Source of the DNA: Dipteris shenzhenensis | Taxonomy: Eukaryota > Polypodiophyta > Polypodiopsida > Gleicheniales | Strand: one strand, 5' to 3' | Length of the DNA stretch: 64,000 nt | NCBI GenBank assembly: GCA_047967505.1 | Contig: CM106539.1 | In this document: one piece after another, positions 20,462-31,140 of the stretch | Layout of the letters: each line of letters begins with the position of its first letter | How positions within the stretch are numbered: the first letter of the stretch is position 1 | The notes under the pieces: generated by a model | Databases searched by the model: none | Told to the model about the DNA's origin: nothing | Seen by the model: the letters and a program-made list of their open reading frames with translations, nothing else | Program-made: the position numbers and the translations under genes

Positions 20462-22640
20462 GTCCCTGAGCTCTTTTAGGCAACTTTCGAGAGCGGTTCA
20501 CCCGATCTCCATAGGAGACCTCTAAGCCCCTCATCGTCAGAATGTAGAGATAGTCTAGTGGGCCAACTGTCCTTCAGCTTGCTTAGGACTATTTGTATCA
20601 ACTCAGACTCAGAGGATGTAAGGTTATATCTTTGCCTTATTGTGGTAATCTCCTCCCATTTCCCCCCCCCCCAGATCCCACATTTGTCTGAACACCCATA
20701 GACCTTTTCTAAAGATTCTAACAGCCAGCCTCGGATGGCTTCTTAACACAGGAGGGCCACGTAGAAATGCCCAATCAATAAGCCATAGTGACCTGCCCAA
20801 TGAGGCATCACCATGAAAAGCTCTGAGACCACCCCATGAGCATTCTTTGGTCTTGGTTTTCCAAATCTGGACCAGCCTGTTTAGCATTTCAGACTGAGGG
20901 ATTTTAATATGAAATTCTGAGAACACTACATCCTGCCAAGGTATATTTATGTGAGCATTTAAACAGATAAAGTGCCTGGCTATTCTAGCCCATGGTTGGA
21001 TGCTCCCAATCTGTAGTAGCCACTTAGCACATAGATTCTCATTCTTCACAGTCATACTGGTAAGTCCTAGGCCACCAGCCTCTCTAGGGGTAGTCAAAAC
21101 ATCCCACTTAATCGCATGCCATCTGCCTTCCCAAACAAAGTTGCATATGCATCTGTCCACTTTCTTTAGATTGATCTAGAGAAGGGAAAAACTGATAATA
21201 CATATACCATCAAGGATTCAAGTACATGCTTTGGGACTGTAACTCTACTAGCAAGGGATAGGGTTTTCCCAGTCCAAGTATCCAACTTATCCTTTATCTT
21301 GTGAAATGTCCACTCGAATTTGTCCTTGAGGCTTGTGCCCACTCCCAAAGGGCATCCAAGATATCTTATCGGCTGGCCTTTGGGGATCCATCTAAACTGA
21401 AAAGAAGATGTCCACTCGGGAGGATCATCCCTACCAAGCCAAAAAGCTATGGTCTTTTTCGAATTGATCTTTGAGTCTGATAATGCTACAAATTCGTTTA
21501 ACTACCTGTAAGAAATTAACTACATTTTCTCCAGTTCCTTCCAGGAAGTTGGTATTATCATCTGCAAAGAACTATGAGCAAAAGTGAGTTCCATCCAGCA
21601 TCCTCAAACCTCTGATAAAGCCTTTGTTAATTTGATAATCAATTTGGGTCAGCAACGGTTCAGTGACAATTCAAAAAGCAACGGTGCCAAAGGACAACCT
21701 TGCCCTATTGACCTTTGAAGTGAGAATCTTTGGTAGTGATAGCCATTTACAAACACCCTTGCCCACGCATTGGTGAATAGCATCCTAGTCAATCTACAAA
21801 ATCCAGCACCGAATCCTAAAGCTTGCATACTGGACAAAATGAAGTCCCAGCTAGTTCTATCATAGGCCTTTTCTGAGATCTAAGTTGAGCATCACGATGT
21901 TTGCATTTTGAGTCAAAGCATAATCTACTGTTAGTAGAGCATTTAAAATAGCTTCTTGAATATTCCTTCCCGTAACAAAACCAAACTGGTTCGGGTGAAT
22001 AAAGTCTACCCAAAATGAACTTAATTCTGTTAGCTAACAGTTTTGCCACTATCTTGTAGATAGTGTTAAGCATGGAGAGGGATCTCCATTGACTGGGATC
22101 CAATCTGTTGTGACTTTTGGGAATTAGTTTAATGACTCCCATGTTCAAGTCACTGGCTAACTCACCCTTAGTGTAGCACCAATTAATCAAATCTACCATT
22201 TGGCTCTTCCTCTTGAATTTCAAATATAATGTGCACCCCTCTTAGACATAGGCTTAAAAGATCAACATGTGCATAAAATAATTGTTAAATTACACGGCGC
22301 AACGGACCAAAAATTGCACAAAGAATAGAGAGTACACAGCAAACTGGAGATGAACAAAATTTTCCTTCAATACTGATGTAGTACAGATGATGGCTCCGTC
22401 CGCCCGTGCGCTCCCACAGTGGAGCTTAGATGGCGATCTAGACAGATACTAGGTGAAGAGCTACTAGTTGGAAGATCTAATCTGATGGATACAATGGACT
22501 GGAAAGGTCGCGTCTTTATAACTATGAGGGCGGTAGTCGGATCAACGTAGTCGGTGGAGCCGACCAGTCAAGTCCCAGTAATGCTGGAAAAATTATGTGG
22601 GCATACCATCAGGGCCAAGAGCCTTGTCCTTGCCGAGCTG
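20462..22640 (-). pseudogene. LINE reverse transcriptase
   Basis: Recognisable RT blocks in order: DKALGPDGMPT (about 22620-22590), GVIKLIPKSHNRLDPSQWRS with MLNTIYKIVAKLLANR (22150-22040), SIGQGCPLAPLLFEL (21710-21670) and FFADDNTNFLEGTG (about 21575-21535), which keeps the catalytic Asp-Asp pair. They are spread over three frames. The order and wording are those of plant L1-type RT. An LTR-like insertion (about 22245-22555) separates the first block from the rest. Confidence 0.75.
22245..22555 (-). mobile_element. Diverged Copia LTR inside the LINE
   Basis: The region matches the LTR of the intact Copia element at 35344-40824 in the same orientation. For example, GCCCGTGCGCTCCC, GGAGCTTAGATGGCGATC and TAGACAGATACT correspond to blocks at 35465-35510, and a TATAAAGACGCG-type promoter motif lies on the minus strand. 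It interrupts the LINE RT between the GPDG and LIPK blocks. Precise ends and a target duplication could not be found; it is clearly older than the intact element, given how many positions differ. Confidence 0.65.
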
Positions 22641-24110
22641 CATTACTGTGAACTTAATCTCCTCCTCTGAAAAGGGTCTTTGAATGAGTAGTGCTTGATG
22701 CACTTGAACTCTTCGAGGCATCTCTGCAAGGAAAGTTGAGACTCTTTCATGGTAATTAGGAGGCAAAACTTAGCCAAATGCTTCACAAAAACCTTTGCTA
22801 TATTAGCATCACCTGAGACGAGCCTTCCTTCCTCATCTTTTATCATGGTTATATGCTCCCTCTGCTTCTTTTCCCTTACTGCTCTAAAGAAGTAAGCCAT
22901 GGGCCTATCATCATCCTCAAGCCATTTCAGCCTGGCTTGGACTTTGGCAACCGCAAGTCTCTTGTGAACCAGATTTCTGAAGAAAAGCTCAATAGATTTA
23001 AGCAGAGCCAGGAGAATGACATCCCTAGGACTCTCTTGGAGAGCTAAGATCAGGGACTCTCGTACCAAATTTGCAGCATTCTCTGTTATTTGACTGCTCT
23101 TTGCCCTTTCCCTACCAAACTCCTTCGCCACCTTTATAGATGCCTGAATGCAGTTGTTCCAACGCTGAAGTGGGTGTCTTGAAGAGGAAACAACCTCCTT
23201 CCATTTTTGAGAAACTTTCTCATCAAAGGTCTTCCAACCCATCAATGATGAATTCCACTTGAAGGGAATTGACCCTTTGTTGGTTACCTCGACCTTCAGC
23301 AAGTCAAAGCGTACCATGATAGGAAAGTGGTCAGACACATAGCAATCCAGAAACACCTCGCCCTGAGGGAAAGGATTGATCCACCATCCACCCTGGCTGA
23401 AATATATTCTGTCAAGCCGAGCTGCATGCCATGTAGCATCTCCGTGTTTGTTATGCCAGGTGAACATCTTGAGTCCATTAAGGGTCTCAAAACTAGTCCA
23501 ATCCACAAGTCCACATGTGGATTCAAAGTGTTGCCACGCTCTCCTTTTTGATAAAGGCATATCCGAGTTAACATGTGATCGATCTTGCATAGAGAAGACA
23601 CTATTCCAGTCACCTAGCAAAATAGCATACTTGTCTGATCTTAGTCTATCCCAGAAGACGATTCTCTGCATAGAGTAATTCGGAGCATACACAACGATGA
23701 CAGTGAACGCAACAGCCTGCATAAGCACATCAACCGAAATGAACTCCCCATCGGCATCTCAGTTGCAACCGAAATGAACTCCCCATCGGCATCTCTGTCA
23801 ACTGCTAGAATCCTCACATTGTCTCTATGGAATAATGCAGTCCCGCCTTTTCCTGCCTGAGGACAGTTACTAATGGACATATAGCCTGGTATCTGAAGCT
23901 CAACAGGGGATTTCGGACCAACTTTTAACTCCTGCAAGGCTAGACAGGCAGGTCTGTTCCTACGCAAGAAATTCCTAACGAACTGTTGCTTCCACATCGC
24001 ACAAGCACCTCTGATATTCCCAGAAATGAAAGACCACTGTGGCCTTCTATTCTGCATTTCCACCTCCCTCATCAAACATTTCGTGTTCCATCCCTTCTGC
24101 CAAAGCAGCG
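22641..24110 (-). pseudogene. LINE EEP endonuclease and linker to RT
   Basis: ORF2 starts near 24080 with PQWSFISGNIRGACAMWKQQ, then LALQELKVG (metal-binding Glu). After a frameshift caused by the duplication near 23740-23790 comes VIVVYAPNYSMQRIVFW, LLGDWNSVF (catalytic D and N), ARLDRIYFSQ and CYVSDHFPIMVRFD (the SDH box). These are the full set of EEP motifs that nick target DNA. The linker continues as a coiled, basic region ending with RLKWLEDDDRPMAYFFRAV, the typical block before the RT domain in plant LINEs. Confidence 0.8.
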
Positions 24111-25280
24111 TAGACGTTAACGAAAGCACCCTTCTGAGCTCGATTTTTGACCGCACGTAGAGGCTCCGTCTTCTTTGGTGCAGTAGGTTGACTGACTATG
24201 CTCTGTACGATACTTGTCTCCTTTCTTCTTTTGCAAGGGCTCTTTGGTTTTGACGGGGGCTTCACCTTTCTGAGTTTCAGGGTCGCCAGAAGTTTGCTTC
24301 TGCATGTTTGACGATGAGCCTTCTTTAGGATGCTCCGTGGGACTGCTCTCCACCCAAGGAAGTGCAAGGACAATTCCTTCCGGACTAGCGAAAATAGCTT
24401 CAGGCACTGACATTGCCGTGAGCGGCTTCTCCATGTCTTCTTTCTCAGTCCCACCCCTCTCCGGACATTCCCGTGCGAAGTGGCCACTTTTCTTGCAAAA
24501 ATAGCAGGCATCCGGGAACACTCCGAAGCGCACTTCAACAAAGATCGACCACCCGTTAGACATAACCAGATCCAGCGCCTCTGGTGTTTCCTTCCGTCTA
24601 TCCCACAGCAGGCAAATTTTTGGGGTGGACCGTTTTGGCTGGACCGGAGGAAGATAGAGAACTTTCTCGAGGACAGACGCAATAGTGACAAGCTCTGGGA
24701 TGAGCAGCTCACTGAGGCTAGGGAAGTGCACCCACACAGGGCACTCGTGCTGTAGTATCTCCTCAGGGGTGCAGGTTGCGCTCCAAGGAATAGCGTAAAC
24801 CAAGTCCCCCTTGAATCCGACCGAGCTTGATACAAGCCATTCTCTCTCCCGCAGACTGTAGCTTGGTAGAAGCCCTTGCCAACGAAACGGTAATCCACCA
24901 GCATTGCTTTGCCTTGGTATGTAGTTGCAAACCATTTGGGGAACTCATCCTCTGAAGGAATACGCCCGAGGAAAAGCATGAAGATTCCACAGTCTAAAAG
25001 CCTGGAGTACTCTCGACAGAGGTTCTGAGGCTGGATGTCCACCTGCAGTCGGACAACATTCTTGTTGCCATCGTCGCCAGCATGAAAGCTTTCTCTCTTC
25101 CTGAGGTTGATACGATGGAGATCCTGCTAAAGGCAAGCCAGCTCGACAACCTTCTGCATGTTGCTCACCTACACGCTGCACCTTCCTCGAGGCAACATCA
25201 CCATAAGATTCAGACCGATGGACATCAGCTGGGCAACGGGCGTCTCGAGATCCCTCAAGGAGCTCAGACGAGCTCCTCAA
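24060..25280 (-). pseudogene. LINE ORF1 (RNA-binding, zinc knuckle)
   Basis: ORF1 coats the LINE RNA. GRIPSEDEFPKWFATTYQ and GKGFYQATVCG resemble the plant LINE ORF1 DUF4283-type domain; after a frameshift near 24850 come GDLVYAIPWSATCTPEEI, VWVHFPSLSELLIPEL and the zinc knuckle CYFCKKSGHFAREC (24499-24458). A Lys/Pro/Ser-rich tail follows. The start is not certain: frames from 25280 (MRSSSELLEG...) and 25042 both lead into it. Confidence 0.7.
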
Positions 25281-25393
25281 CGAACCTGGACGAATGACAA
25301 AAGCACCCCAAAAAATATAAAAATACCGAATTCAGTAAGGCCCCAAAACTTTGTAAATTTTGAAGTTGAAAGTTTTTGTATTGGTAACCAAAA

Positions 25394-25723
25394 ATGTCGT
25401 TGGTGAAGAGTGTTTCACTCCCGTCCCGACTCCTGTTGTTGCTGCTGCAGCAGCAGCAGTCCAGGACGATTGGCAAATATGCGAGTGCTGAGTGGGGGAA
25501 GAAGCTTAAGAGAATGTTCTTGCTCAATCAGATAAACATCCGGTGGCATGGACGAGCAAATTACCCTCGGGAACCTTCCTGCTCACTACCCACAAGTTTG
25601 GATTGTCCAAAATGTTTCTCATTAGGTGCACAGGCCCGAAATGCCTTGCTCAAGATGGATATTTCCCATCTCCGGCGAGGCCACAAGCAGATGGGTCGTT
25701 GGAATAGTGGGAACGGCCTCTGA
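25394..25723 (+). CDS. Upstream ORF with organelle-targeting-like N-terminus
   Basis: The 109-residue frame begins MSLVKSVSLPSRLLLLLLQQ, rich in Ser, Leu and Arg with almost no acidic residues, as in mitochondrial or plastid presequences. It ends 105 bp before the PPR start and in the same orientation. It may be the real 5' exon of the PPR gene, joined by an intron, or a separate short ORF in the PPR leader. There is no strong donor-acceptor pair I can defend. No family is recognised. Confidence 0.3.
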   Translation: MSLVKSVSLPSRLLLLLLQQQQSRTIGKYASAEWGKKLKRMFLLNQINIRWHGRANYPREPSCSLPTSLDCPKCFSLGAQARNALLKMDISHLRRGHKQMGRWNSGNGL

Positions 25724-25827
25724 GGAAGCTTGTTGCTCCTATGCCTCTCTTCTGAGTTCATGAATGGAGCCTTCAGTCCGATTCCTTTCTATTCGGTTGT
25801 AATTCTCTCCTTGAGCCTTCTCTCGTT

Positions 25828-27618
25828 ATGCTTAGCCTCCCCCTATGCGGCCACTCCTTTGGCGCTGCCAATGCGGTCCCTGAGAAATTTCGTCAGCTGC
25901 AGGAGGGTGAGGAAATTCTTACCCTTTCGGAGGACCGTTTGCATGAGTTTCCCCTGGTTAAAATAAACAATTTCATGCAGATGTACGTGAAGCGCGGCAG
26001 CATGATGGATGCTCGCCATGTGTTCGACAGCATGCCAAGGCGAGAGGTGGTGTCGTGGAACATAATGATCGTGGGCTATGCCAAGCACGAAGAGGGCTCG
26101 CGGGCTTTGGAACTGTATGCACGGATGGACCAGGAAGGTGTACAACCGAATGATCGGACCTTTGTTGGCGCATTGAAGGCGTGCAGTAGCCTGGCAGCGC
26201 TGGAAGAGGCCCAGCAAATTGAAGGGAAATTTCCGGAAAACAGGTACCTGGAGAAAGGTAGAGCCATCCACTCTCAAGTAGTAAAGAATGGCTTTGAACC
26301 AGATGTATTCGTTGGAACTAACTTGGTGAATATGTATGCGAAGTGTGGGAGTATGGAGGATGCATGGCGTGTCTTTGACGTATTGCCTCATCGTAACGTG
26401 GTCACGTGGACAACCATGATTACGGGGTATGCCAAGCAAGAAGAGGGACTGCGGGCTTTGGAATTGTATGCACGGATGCACCAGGAAGGTATTCACCCGA
26501 ATGATCGAACCTTTGTTGGCGCATTGGACGCGTGCAGTACCCTTGCAGCGCTGGAAGAGGGCAAGCAAATAGGAGGGATATTTACGAAACCAGGGTGCCT
26601 AGCGAAAGGTAGAGCCATTCACTCCCAATCAGTAACGTGTGGCTTTGAGTCGGATGTATTTGTGGGAACAACCCTGTTGGATATGTACTCCAAATGTGGG
26701 AGCATGAAGGATGCACTCCGTGTATTTGCTGAATTGCCTCACCATGATGTAGTTACATGGAATACCATGATCTTGGGGCATGCTGAGCAAGAAGATAGTG
26801 AGGAGGCGTTTAGACTTTATGCACAAATGCGTGAACAGGGTCTGACACCAAGTAAATCTACCTTTGTCGCCATCCTCAAAGCATGTTGCAACACAGCATC
26901 TTTGGAAACTGGACAGGAATTGCATTCTCAAATCTGCAGGGATAGTTTTGAGACTACTGCAATTGTTGTAAACAGTCTTGTAGACATGTATGCTAAATGT
27001 GGGAGCATGGGTGATGCCCAACAGTTGTTTGATGCCTTGGCCACAAGGGAGGTTGTTGCATGGAGCTCACTGATTGCAGGATATACCCGCCAGGGGGAGA
27101 GTGAACTTGTCTTTCAGTTATTCAAGAGAATGATATGGGAAGGTGTACTGCCAGATGGGGTCACATTCCTTAGTGTTCTCACTGTATGCAGTCATGTGGG
27201 GCTAGTGGACAAGGGCGAGACTTACTTCCAATCTATGAGCCTCCAGTATGGCATTTTACCGACCATTGAGCACTATACTTGCATGATTGATCTTCTTGTC
27301 CGAACAGGCCGAGTGAATGAGGCAGTGGCAATGGTGGAGAAGATGCCTTTTCCAGCTGATGTTATTATATGGTTGACCATATTGGGCGCTTGTCAAAGGT
27401 GCAAGAATGTAGAAGTTGGAAAGCATGCCTTTGACAATGCAGTAAGCTTAGATGAAAAACTTCCTAGAGCATATGTCTTGATGGCAAACATATATGCCGA
27501 TGCTCACATGCAAAAGGACCGTGATAAGATTCAAGTAACGATGAGAGAGATTGCTCAAGCATGGAAGAAGGGAGGCATGGTTGACCATGCCGTGCCTCTG
27601 AAAATGTGGGAAGATTAG
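25828..27618 (+). CDS. PLS-class PPR protein, E-type, intact
   Basis: PPR proteins bind organellar RNA base by base and act in RNA editing, splicing or processing. This 596-residue, intronless ORF carries tandem P/L/S repeats from about residue 44 to 490, for example VVSWNIMIVGYAKHEEGSRA, LVNMYAKCGSMEDAWRVF, VVTWNTMILGHAEQEDSEEA and LVDMYAKCGSMGDAQQLF. The last 105 residues match the E domain (GRVNEAVAMVEKMPFPADVI, WLTILGACQRCKN). The frame ends soon after, with no DYW deaminase, so any editing role would need a partner. Two L-type repeats carry an extra 15 or so residues before KGRAIHSQ. The N-terminus is Ser/Leu-rich and may target an organelle. Confidence 0.9.
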   Translation: MLSLPLCGHSFGAANAVPEKFRQLQEGEEILTLSEDRLHEFPLVKINNFMQMYVKRGSMMDARHVFDSMPRREVVSWNIMIVGYAKHEEGSRALELYARMDQEGVQPNDRTFVGALKACSSLAALEEAQQIEGKFPENRYLEKGRAIHSQVVKNGFEPDVFVGTNLVNMYAKCGSMEDAWRVFDVLPHRNVVTWTTMITGYAKQEEGLRALELYARMHQEGIHPNDRTFVGALDACSTLAALEEGKQIGGIFTKPGCLAKGRAIHSQSVTCGFESDVFVGTTLLDMYSKCGSMKDALRVFAELPHHDVVTWNTMILGHAEQEDSEEAFRLYAQMREQGLTPSKSTFVAILKACCNTASLETGQELHSQICRDSFETTAIVVNSLVDMYAKCGSMGDAQQLFDALATREVVAWSSLIAGYTRQGESELVFQLFKRMIWEGVLPDGVTFLSVLTVCSHVGLVDKGETYFQSMSLQYGILPTIEHYTCMIDLLVRTGRVNEAVAMVEKMPFPADVIIWLTILGACQRCKNVEVGKHAFDNAVSLDEKLPRAYVLMANIYADAHMQKDRDKIQVTMREIAQAWKKGGMVDHAVPLKMWED

Positions 27619-27900
27619 ATGAAAAAATCATGTGGCAATATACTGTTGGCCTTCTGATGGTCACGTGCAGCAGGACAATGACAAAAAGGAGGTAATTATC
27701 AACATTGCTCACGCACATGAAGGAGCCAAGACAGAGCTTGTACCTTCTAAAACGTGGTGAGATTAGGTTTAAAAGCTTGTAAGCCATGCTTTGATGGCAG
27801 ACATATTATACTGATGCTCATATGCAGGGTGCTATGATAAGGTCCAGTAAGTGAGATGGATTACTTGCGAAAGCAAGGACATAGGTTTTTGGGTTAATCC
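27619..27900 (+). repeat. Degenerate duplicate of the PPR gene's 3' end
   Basis: After the stop at 27616-27618, sequence resembling the gene's last 150 bases recurs: 'attgctcacgcacatgaagg' and 'aaaacgtggtgagattag' near 27710-27765 correspond to 27550-27618, and 'tgatggcagacatat' near 27793 corresponds to 27480. The copy is out of frame. It looks like an unequal-crossing-over product that has since decayed. Confidence 0.6.
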
Positions 27901-28071
27901 TATTGTGATGTTGCTTTGCTTGCTAAGTATGTCTTCCTTATGTTTTTCATAAAAGTTTTTGTTTACCTGTTTTTTCTTCTCTTTCATTTTCTCTTTTATT
28001 TTCTTTGTAGATTTTTTTTCTTTAGAACAACAAAAATTCTAAATTTGTATGATTGGACTTATTCTAGTCTT

Positions 28072-28077
<6 letters not shown>

Positions 28078-28102
<25 letters not shown>
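28078..28102. repeat. (TA)n microsatellite
   Basis: A run of TA dinucleotides follows 'aaaggta' and precedes the unknown repeat-containing frame. Confidence 0.9.
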
Positions 28103-28140
28103 ATCCTATTGTGGATGGTGGATGCATTTGTGGTGGGGAG

Positions 28141-28564
28141 TAGATTAGATAACCCAAAGAAAATATTCATATGCAGAGCTGGAAGGGCTGTCTTACATGG
28201 GTACGATGAGGAATGCTTGTGCTTGAATTCTTACACCAAAGAGGACACTGATATGTGGCATGAAAATCTTGACTACGCCATCAACCCAAAGAAAATATTC
28301 ATATGCAGAGCTGGAACGTCTGTCTTACATGGGTACGATGAGGAATGCTTGTGCTTGAATTCTTACACCAAAGAGGACACTGATATGTGGCATGAAAATC
28401 TTGACTACGCAATTACCTTTGAAGATAGATTGAATGGAAATTCGCAGACTTGCACATTTATGATCCTAAATACGGAGAAGCTTCTAGTAGGGGCCATTGG
28501 CAACAACACTGCATTTATTTCTCATTTGTTAGGGTGCATCAAGCAATGGAGTGAAGTATGCTGA
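28141..28564 (+). CDS. Unknown ORF with a 44-residue tandem repeat
   Basis: The frame contains two in-frame copies of a 132-bp unit (28151-28282 and 28283-28414). Each encodes NPKKIFICRAG, two variable residues, VLHGYDEECLCLNSYTKE and DTDMWHENLDYAI; the copies differ at only a few bases. The frame continues FEDRLNGNSQTCTFMILN to the stop at 28562. The nominal start codon lies in the TA microsatellite, so the true beginning is unknown. I recognise no family. Because the unit is an exact multiple of three, the duplication keeps the frame. Confidence 0.35.
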
Positions 28565-28960
28565 GGAGAGGGTTGATGGGTCCCATAGACTGCAACCCCA
28601 AAGATATAGCAGTGCCCCTATTCTCTGCGGTCTATTTAGCAACAATGGAGTCTAGAGTGTTGAGGAAAGGTGTGCTGCAACTTGGAAAGGCTATTTCTGA
28701 AACAAGTTGTGACCATCACTGGCGAATGGAAAGTGGTGTGAGGTAGATCCAATTGAGTTTTCTACGTTGATGGTGTGGATTATATGGCCAACCTCAAAAC
28801 ATGCGTGGACCTCCCAGGATGGTGTATTTCCTTTCTCTTCCAATTGTTTTCAACCCACAAACATAATGTATGTCAGACTGGAGAGTCCAATTATAATTAT
28901 GTTACATTCCAGTTTGAATGCAGTATGACCTCGGATGGATTGGTTGACAAAAGTCTTTAG
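28558..28960 (+). pseudogene. Further unrecognised coding-like frames
   Basis: Two short plus-strand frames (28558-28746 and 28775-28960) follow the repeat ORF and may be the broken continuation of the same gene (IDCNPKDIAVPLFSAVYLAT; NLKTCVDLPGWCISFLFQLF). No motif is recognised. Confidence 0.25.
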
Positions 28961-30429
28961 AGAGACCATAGGATGGTTTCATGTAACCCATCTGTGTAAA
29001 TTGTGGTACATATCGGTTCAATTTTCATGTATGTAGTTACAGTGTGACATATGGTTGGTTTGTGGGTTACAGGATTAAACTAATGGTTAAAGACGAGGTT
29101 TGTGGAGGTACAAGGGGACTAGGTTCTTGTGCATGGATTTGCATTGGCTATAGGCTATGCCGAGGGGTAACTAATACACATATTATTTAATGGTAATCCC
29201 TTTAGAGGTGCATGAGATAATCCCTTTAGAGGGGCATGAGATTATTCTATGGGGAGAAGCATAAGCAATTGACTCTAAGAAACATGCTAAGTGTAGGAAG
29301 GAGCTTTTAGGTTCAAGGGTATCAACAGCATATGAAGGTACATATCATGAATACAGGTGGTGTATAGAGTTGAGGCTTTACTATTAGTGTGGGTTGTCTA
29401 GGCTGGGTGGTCTATGTCCATTCTAGACTCTTTAGAGGAATTGCAGGGTAGCTCATGGATGAAGCGATTGTATCATTAACATTTGGTATCAGAGAAGGTA
29501 GGTTGTGAGCGGAAAACGCTTGTGTAGCGTGGGGTTATACCTGCGTCTGTGAGTGGAAGACGATTGTGTAGCATGGGGATGTACTTGCATGTGTGAGCGG
29601 AAGATCAGCTCAAAGCGATGATTCACAACAATGCCCCTCTTTTTATTCGTCAAAACCATCTCTTTGTGGGTTTGTAAACAACTCGTCACCAGTAATGCTG
29701 TCCTCTTTATTTCATCAATCACAAGGTGCTGAGGGTTTATCATCTGAAGGAGCTCCTGTTCCCATTTGAATTGGAATTTATCGTGGGATTCTTTAGGAAC
29801 AAGTCTAGGCATTGTCAAACAATTAAGAAACAACTTGGTGTGGGTTTTGCCTCTCATCATCAAGTGTGGTAGCCTTGGCAATTGTGCCATTCACAATTAA
29901 ACTTATAGAAAAGGGACCCTAGAAAATTTTTACAAGATTATGAAGGATTAGGATAAAATACTTATATAAGGTAAGGTTAATCATATTTGTCCCTTGAATG
30001 CACGTGTCATATAGGGTTTTTACCGACTAGAGGGTTTGTCATTTGTAGATTGTTGAAACTCTGTCCTCAAAGTATGCTTAAAGGTTTCTATAGGGAGCAC
30101 GTCCAAATCCTTACCTTATTGATCGACACTTCCATCTTGATTTCTATTATAAATTTTGCTGGTCATTGCTGATTTGTCTTTTCACTTGCTTGATTGCCAC
30201 TTTAATGGAGGTTTGTGCCATCGCTCTGCGTATAGGCATTTCTCCTATAAGTATCTAGAACTGTCAAAGCATAATCTGGAACAATGCATTGTTGTTACAA
30301 GTTGTTACGACGTTCTTTCTCTTTCTTCATTTCCATCGTTTGGGCTGCTATTTTCGTTGGAGCATTCATCCCACAAACTTGTCCTTTATTTGTAGCTGCA
30401 ATCCCTTGACAATAACTTGATTTTCGTCC
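28961..30429. other. Non-coding DNA with a primer-binding-site-like motif at 29484
   Basis: No gene is supported. At 29484-29494 the plus strand reads TGGTATCAGAG, the Met-tRNA primer-binding site of Copia elements, preceded by ATTAACATT, so an LTR probably ends at 29481. The downstream text (29500-29900) contains repeats of 'gagcggaa' and 'tgtgtagcgtgggg' but no readable gag. It is likely the 5' stub of an old plus-strand element. I also see a duplicated 22-base piece 'ataatccctttagaggggca' near 29192-29232. Confidence 0.4.
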
Positions 30430-31140
30430 CGATACAAAGGCACCATCAATGGATTTGACATGATGAAGCAGGTTGGTTTAAAAGCGAATGATTGGACCTC
30501 AGTTGGTGCATCGAAGGTGTGCAGTAGCCTGGCAGCGGTGGAAGAAAGCAAATTGGATGCAAATCCCTGGAAAATGGGTGCCTAGAGAAAAGGTAGAGCC
30601 ATCCACTCTCCAGTGGTAAAGAGTGACTTTGAACCAGCTGTATTCGTTGCAACTAGGTGAATGTGTACACGAAGTGTGGAAATATGGAGGATGCAGAGCA
30701 TGTCTTTTGATGTATTGCCTCATCATAATCTAGTCACGTGGACGACCATGATTACGGGGGATGCCACCCAAGAAGAGGGAGTATGGGCTTTGGAGTTGTA
30801 TGCATGGATGCACCAGGAAAAGTGTCCACCCGAATGATCAAACCTTTGTTGGCGCATCAGATGCGCACAGTAGCATTGCAGCACTAGAAGAGGGCATGCA
30901 AGTCGGAGGGATATTTGCGAAAAGAGGTTGCCTGGTAAAAGGTAGAGCCATCCACTCCCAATCAATAGCAAGTGACTTTCAGTCAGATATATTTGTGGGA
31001 ACAACCGTTTTGGATATGTACTCCAAATGTGGGTGCATGAAGGATGCCCTGTGTGTGTTTGCTCAGTTGTCTCACCATGATGCAGTTGTGTGGAATACCA
31101 TGATCCTGAGGTATGCTAAGCAAGAAGGCAGTGAGGAGGC

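Larger units (their letters stand above)
19852..25300 (-). mobile_element. Near full-length L1-like LINE retrotransposon, decayed
   Basis: Minus-strand order is ORF1 with a zinc knuckle (about 25280-24060), ORF2 EEP endonuclease (24100-23280), RT (22640-21300) and a C-terminal zf-RVT-like region (20460-20135). The 3' end is marked by a poly-T tract at 19852-19862, i.e. an A-tail on the element strand. Total span is about 5.4 kb, normal for plant L1 elements. Multiple frameshifts, a 35-bp tandem duplication in the endonuclease (about 23727-23798) and an inserted LTR show that it is dead. The 5' end is placed near 25300, where coding-like sequence stops; a short AAAAATATA match flanks both ends but is too simple to be a safe target duplication. 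Confidence 0.8.

Noticed and set aside
19852-25300. AAAAATATA at both ends as the LINE target duplication
   Set aside because: Too short and too A-rich in this AT-rich DNA to be distinguished from chance.
25843-26568. 241-codon minus-strand frame opposite the PPR gene
   Set aside because: It is the antisense shadow of the repeat-rich PPR coding sequence.
29489-29890. 133-codon minus-strand frame as a gene
   Set aside because: No motif; it overlaps a plus-strand LTR and primer-site remnant and looks like chance coding.
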